A program made the translations under genes and the position numbers. Below are positions 61,801 to 64,000 of a DNA stretch of 64,000 bases, in pieces (positions within the stretch are counted from its first letter, which is position 1; each line of letters begins with the position of its first letter). Origin of the DNA: Pseudomarimonas arenosa (GTDB lineage: Bacteria > Pseudomonadota > Gammaproteobacteria > Xanthomonadales > Xanthomonadaceae); contig NZ_JACYTR010000024.1 in the NCBI RefSeq assembly GCF_014841215.1, forward strand, positions 1-64,000, read 5' to 3'. The notes below the pieces were generated by a model. That model made no database searches. It saw only the letters and a program-made list of their open reading frames with translations, and was not told where the DNA came from.

Positions 61801-63522
61801 ATGAGAAACGCCATGATCAGCGCAGCTGTTGGCGGCCGCGGCCGCTTCCCACCCACGGTGTGGGCCCTGGCCTTGAGTCTGGTCTTGAGTTCGACCTTGC
61901 TGGGCGGATGCGGAAGCAATCAAGGAACCACCTCTGAACCAGCGGCCACGCCAACAGCCCAGGCCGCGAGTTTCGGCGAGATAGTTGGGGCGCCGCAGCG
62001 CAGCGAACATCGTGGTGATGATGAGCTGTTGAGCGCTGGCCTTGGGCTGCCAGGCCTGCGTGCGCTGACCCCGCCTGAACTGGCCGATCCAGCAGCACCC
62101 AGTGCGGCCGAACTCCGGCGGCGCGCGGTATGGGCCAACTGGCGCGGCATCGCAGATCTGCGCCCAGGCGAGCATGGCGAGGCCTACGGCAGTCTGGCCG
62201 CCGTGCCTGGCATCGAAGTTCGCGTGCAAGGCCGGCTGCGAGACAGCGGCGCCGAGCATCACCTGTTGTTTCAGCTGCCGGATGATTTCAATGCCGAGCG
62301 GCCCTGTCTGGTAGTCAGCGCGGCCTCCGGTTCACGCGGTGAATACGGTGCGATCGCCCTGGTTGGCGGTTGGGGCTTGCCCAGGGGCTGTGCGGTGGTC
62401 ACCACCGATAAGGGCGCAGGCAGCCACTGGACTCAAGGCGACGGCGCGATTCATGTGCCGCACGCGCATTCGGGTCAGCATCCGGAAGCGCATTGGGGCG
62501 AATTCGTGCTGGCCGCTGCCGAGTTCGGTCTGCAGCAACTCAGCGCCGAGCGAGCCCAGCGCTACGATGCGGACACTACGCAGATCCTGGCCGTGGGCAT
62601 CTCCAACGGCGGTGGCGCCGTGCTGCAGGCTGCAGGCATCAGCGAGTCGCTGTTCGATGCGGTGATTGCGATTGCGCCCAATGTGTTGCCGGCCTCGGGT
62701 GGTCGCGCCCTGTATGACTATGCCACCGAAGCGGCTCTACTGATGCCCTGCGCCATGCTCGATCCGCGCTTCGAATCGGTGCCGTTTGCACGCCCGCAGC
62801 CGCTGGGTGAAGCGAGATGTCGCTTGCTGGCCGAGCGTGGTGAGATCGACGGCGCAAGCGTGGCCGAACGAAGTGCCGCAGCCCTGGCACGATTGCGCCA
62901 AGGCGGCTGGACCGATGCTGCACTCGACACCGCCGGCTTCAGCGCGGCGTTTGATCTGTGGCGCGCCGTAGGCGTGACCTATGCCTCGTCCTACCTCAGG
63001 GCCGACGCGCAGAGCATGCCCTGCGGCTATCGTTTCGAGTTTCAGGATGCCGAGGGCAGGCCGGCCCCGGCCAGTGCGCCACAACAGGCACTTTGGTGGT
63101 CAGACAGCAGCGGCATACCGCCATCGGCTGGCGTAAAGCTGATCGAGTCGCCGTCTGCCCAGGCACCGGCCGATGATCCCGGCTTTGCCGGATTGGCCTG
63201 CCTGCGCGATCTCTGGCTGGCCGAGCACAGTCCGGTGCACGGGGCAGTGAACGCCACCCGTGCCGCTCTGCCGCCGACCGCGCTGCCCATTTACGTCTTG
63301 CACGGCGAGGCCGATGGTCTGGTGCCGATCGCTTTCAGCAGTCAGCCGTATGTCGAATGGCTGCAAAGCGAGGGACGCAGGCCGGTGTTCGAGCGATTGC
63401 CCGATGCTCAGCACTTCGACGCCTATGTCGGACTGCCACCGTGGTCGGGCAAACATCCAGCCCTGATGCCGCATGCCTATGCGCTGATCGATCGAGCGGT
63501 GGCTGATCTGGCCAAGCACTGA
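61801..63522 (+). CDS. 3-hydroxybutyrate oligomer hydrolase, lipoprotein
   Basis: 573 aa from ATG 61801. Lipobox LGGC after a clear signal. The sequence fits the D-(-)-3-hydroxybutyrate oligomer hydrolase family: VVSAASGSRGEYGAIALVGG, VVTTDKGAGSHW, and nucleophile Ser268 in VGISNGGGAVLQ. The family cuts soluble 3HB dimers and trimers to 3-hydroxybutyrate. Being a lipoprotein it should act at the envelope. It would complete the breakdown started by the depolymerase at 51226. Divergent from crbR. Confidence 0.88.
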   Translation: MRNAMISAAVGGRGRFPPTVWALALSLVLSSTLLGGCGSNQGTTSEPAATPTAQAASFGEIVGAPQRSEHRGDDELLSAGLGLPGLRALTPPELADPAAPSAAELRRRAVWANWRGIADLRPGEHGEAYGSLAAVPGIEVRVQGRLRDSGAEHHLLFQLPDDFNAERPCLVVSAASGSRGEYGAIALVGGWGLPRGCAVVTTDKGAGSHWTQGDGAIHVPHAHSGQHPEAHWGEFVLAAAEFGLQQLSAERAQRYDADTTQILAVGISNGGGAVLQAAGISESLFDAVIAIAPNVLPASGGRALYDYATEAALLMPCAMLDPRFESVPFARPQPLGEARCRLLAERGEIDGASVAERSAAALARLRQGGWTDAALDTAGFSAAFDLWRAVGVTYASSYLRADAQSMPCGYRFEFQDAEGRPAPASAPQQALWWSDSSGIPPSAGVKLIESPSAQAPADDPGFAGLACLRDLWLAEHSPVHGAVNATRAALPPTALPIYVLHGEADGLVPIAFSSQPYVEWLQSEGRRPVFERLPDAQHFDAYVGLPPWSGKHPALMPHAYALIDRAVADLAKH

Positions 63523-63855
63523 TCGGTGGCTGGAAACCTTGGCTATCCGGATTGTAGTGTGGGGCCAGACCAAGGCTGCTCGGGCCTGATTGCCAGTCTC
63601 TGTGTGGGTTCGAGGGTCTGCTGCCTCGTTCGACTGCATATGTCGAATGTTGGGGGCTGCCATCGAGACCAACGGCAACAGCCCGCCCCGCGAAGCTGAC
63701 CCGTCGGGCCATGGGAACTGACCAGTCTCGGCGGCGACCTGACCGGCTCAGAACGGCCAGAAGCGGTCACTCAATGAGGTGGACAACATGTCGCTCTAAA
63801 GCGGACGTTGAAGCGGGGGGGGAAGTCGCAGTTTGCGTCAAATTAAGCGGATGAC
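63523..63855. other. 333-bp region after the hydrolase, no gene seen
   Basis: No gene or RNA recognised. A segment at about 63755-63812 (GGCCAGAAGCGGTC and CTAAAGCGGACGTT) looks like an intergenic repeat often seen in gammaproteobacteria, by memory only. Confidence 0.35.
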
Positions 63856-63948
63856 GCCTAACGCCGTATTGAGCTGCCGTTGGCCGGCAGACTAACAGAA
63901 AACACGATGACGTCTCCCAACGGTCAGCTCGAATACGTAGTTAGAGGC
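63856..63948 (-). other. Integron attC recombination site
   Basis: On the minus strand it ends with core GTTAGGC (plus strand GCCTAAC at 63856-63862). The arms pair: CTAAC/GTTAG, then a 2-bp mismatch (GC/TA), then CGTATT, GAGCTG and CCGTTGG against their partners. Two unpaired bases, G63931 and T63924, bulge on the plus strand. Arms with an unpaired central spacer and bulged G and T on the folding strand are the hallmark of attC. The loop is 33 nt. The left inverse core, CTCTAAC, departs from consensus at its first base. Confidence 0.85.
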
Positions 63949-64000
63949 CGGCTCGATAGCTTGAGCCGCTAGCCCTGAAATCTGCGCCAGCGGACAATGA
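63941..64000 (-). CDS. Partial open frame ending in attC (possible cassette gene end)
   Basis: An open frame of 19 codons runs in from the right edge and stops at TAA inside the attC left core (63941-63943). Cassette genes often end in this way. Too short to name, and could be chance. Confidence 0.3.
   Translation of the reverse strand, partial: SLSAGADFRASGSSYRAGL

Noticed and set aside
63755..63812. AGCGGTC / AGCGGACGTT segment as a mobile element
   Set aside because: It resembles a widespread intergenic repeat from memory only; no boundaries or transposase are visible here.

Overview
The window is about 64 kb of high-GC chromosomal DNA from a gammaproteobacterium, most likely of the Lysobacterales (Xanthomonadales). 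The grounds are the GC-rich codon use, a DUF6491-like lipoprotein, a CrbS/CrbR-type two-component pair, many outer-membrane and lipoprotein genes, and abundant REP-like intergenic palindromes. Genus or species cannot be named from the sequence alone.

Layout. 0.2-8.1 kb: envelope block with two divergent parvulin lipoproteins, a sulfatase-fold/TPR lipoprotein and a DUF11 surface protein. 8.3-14.2 kb: a GGDEF diguanylate cyclase, a minus-strand operon (small membrane protein, phosphodiesterase-like lipoprotein, Oxa1/EMC3-like membrane protein), a sulfotransferase and a small lipoprotein. 14.3-17.5 kb: tRNA-Phe followed by tandem repeats that copy its 3' end, then two orphan genes. 17.5-21.6 kb: HutD-like protein, two unrelated SET-domain proteins, ComEA-like protein, M20 peptidase and META lipoprotein. 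22.3-31.6 kb: a tightly coupled cluster of nitrilase-fold hydrolase, giant TPR/FG-GAP lipoprotein, membrane pentaheme cytochrome and CRTAC1 protein, followed by trhO. 32.5-36.1 kb: an AT-richer island with a Fic operon, flanked by a decayed and an intact copy of a DegT aminotransferase gene. 36.1-41.3 kb: sugar and envelope genes, a hydrolase and a dioxygenase-fold protein. 41.6-47.1 kb: YtrA-type GntR regulator, ABC exporter and M16 peptidase operon with a visible operator. 47.3-63.5 kb: a region that looks devoted to poly-3-hydroxybutyrate (PHB) and short-acid scavenging: GntP-type permease, TonB receptor, PHB depolymerase, CrbS-like symporter/kinase, CrbR-like regulator and 3HB-oligomer hydrolase, interleaved with an NfeD/stomatin pair. 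63.86-63.95 kb: an integron attC site in minus orientation.

How the genes may work together. Two nearly identical 12-bp palindromes lie 60-75 bp upstream of the TonB receptor and of the 3HB-oligomer hydrolase. The latter site is also upstream of the CrbR-like regulator. This suggests a CrbS/R regulon for secreted polyester breakdown and uptake of the monomers. The 22.3-31.6 kb cluster has the parts of an envelope electron-transfer system: a quinone-side b-heme-like membrane domain, five c-type hemes and two large calcium-binding propeller proteins. Its substrate is unknown. These two systems and the attC site are the observations most worth following up.
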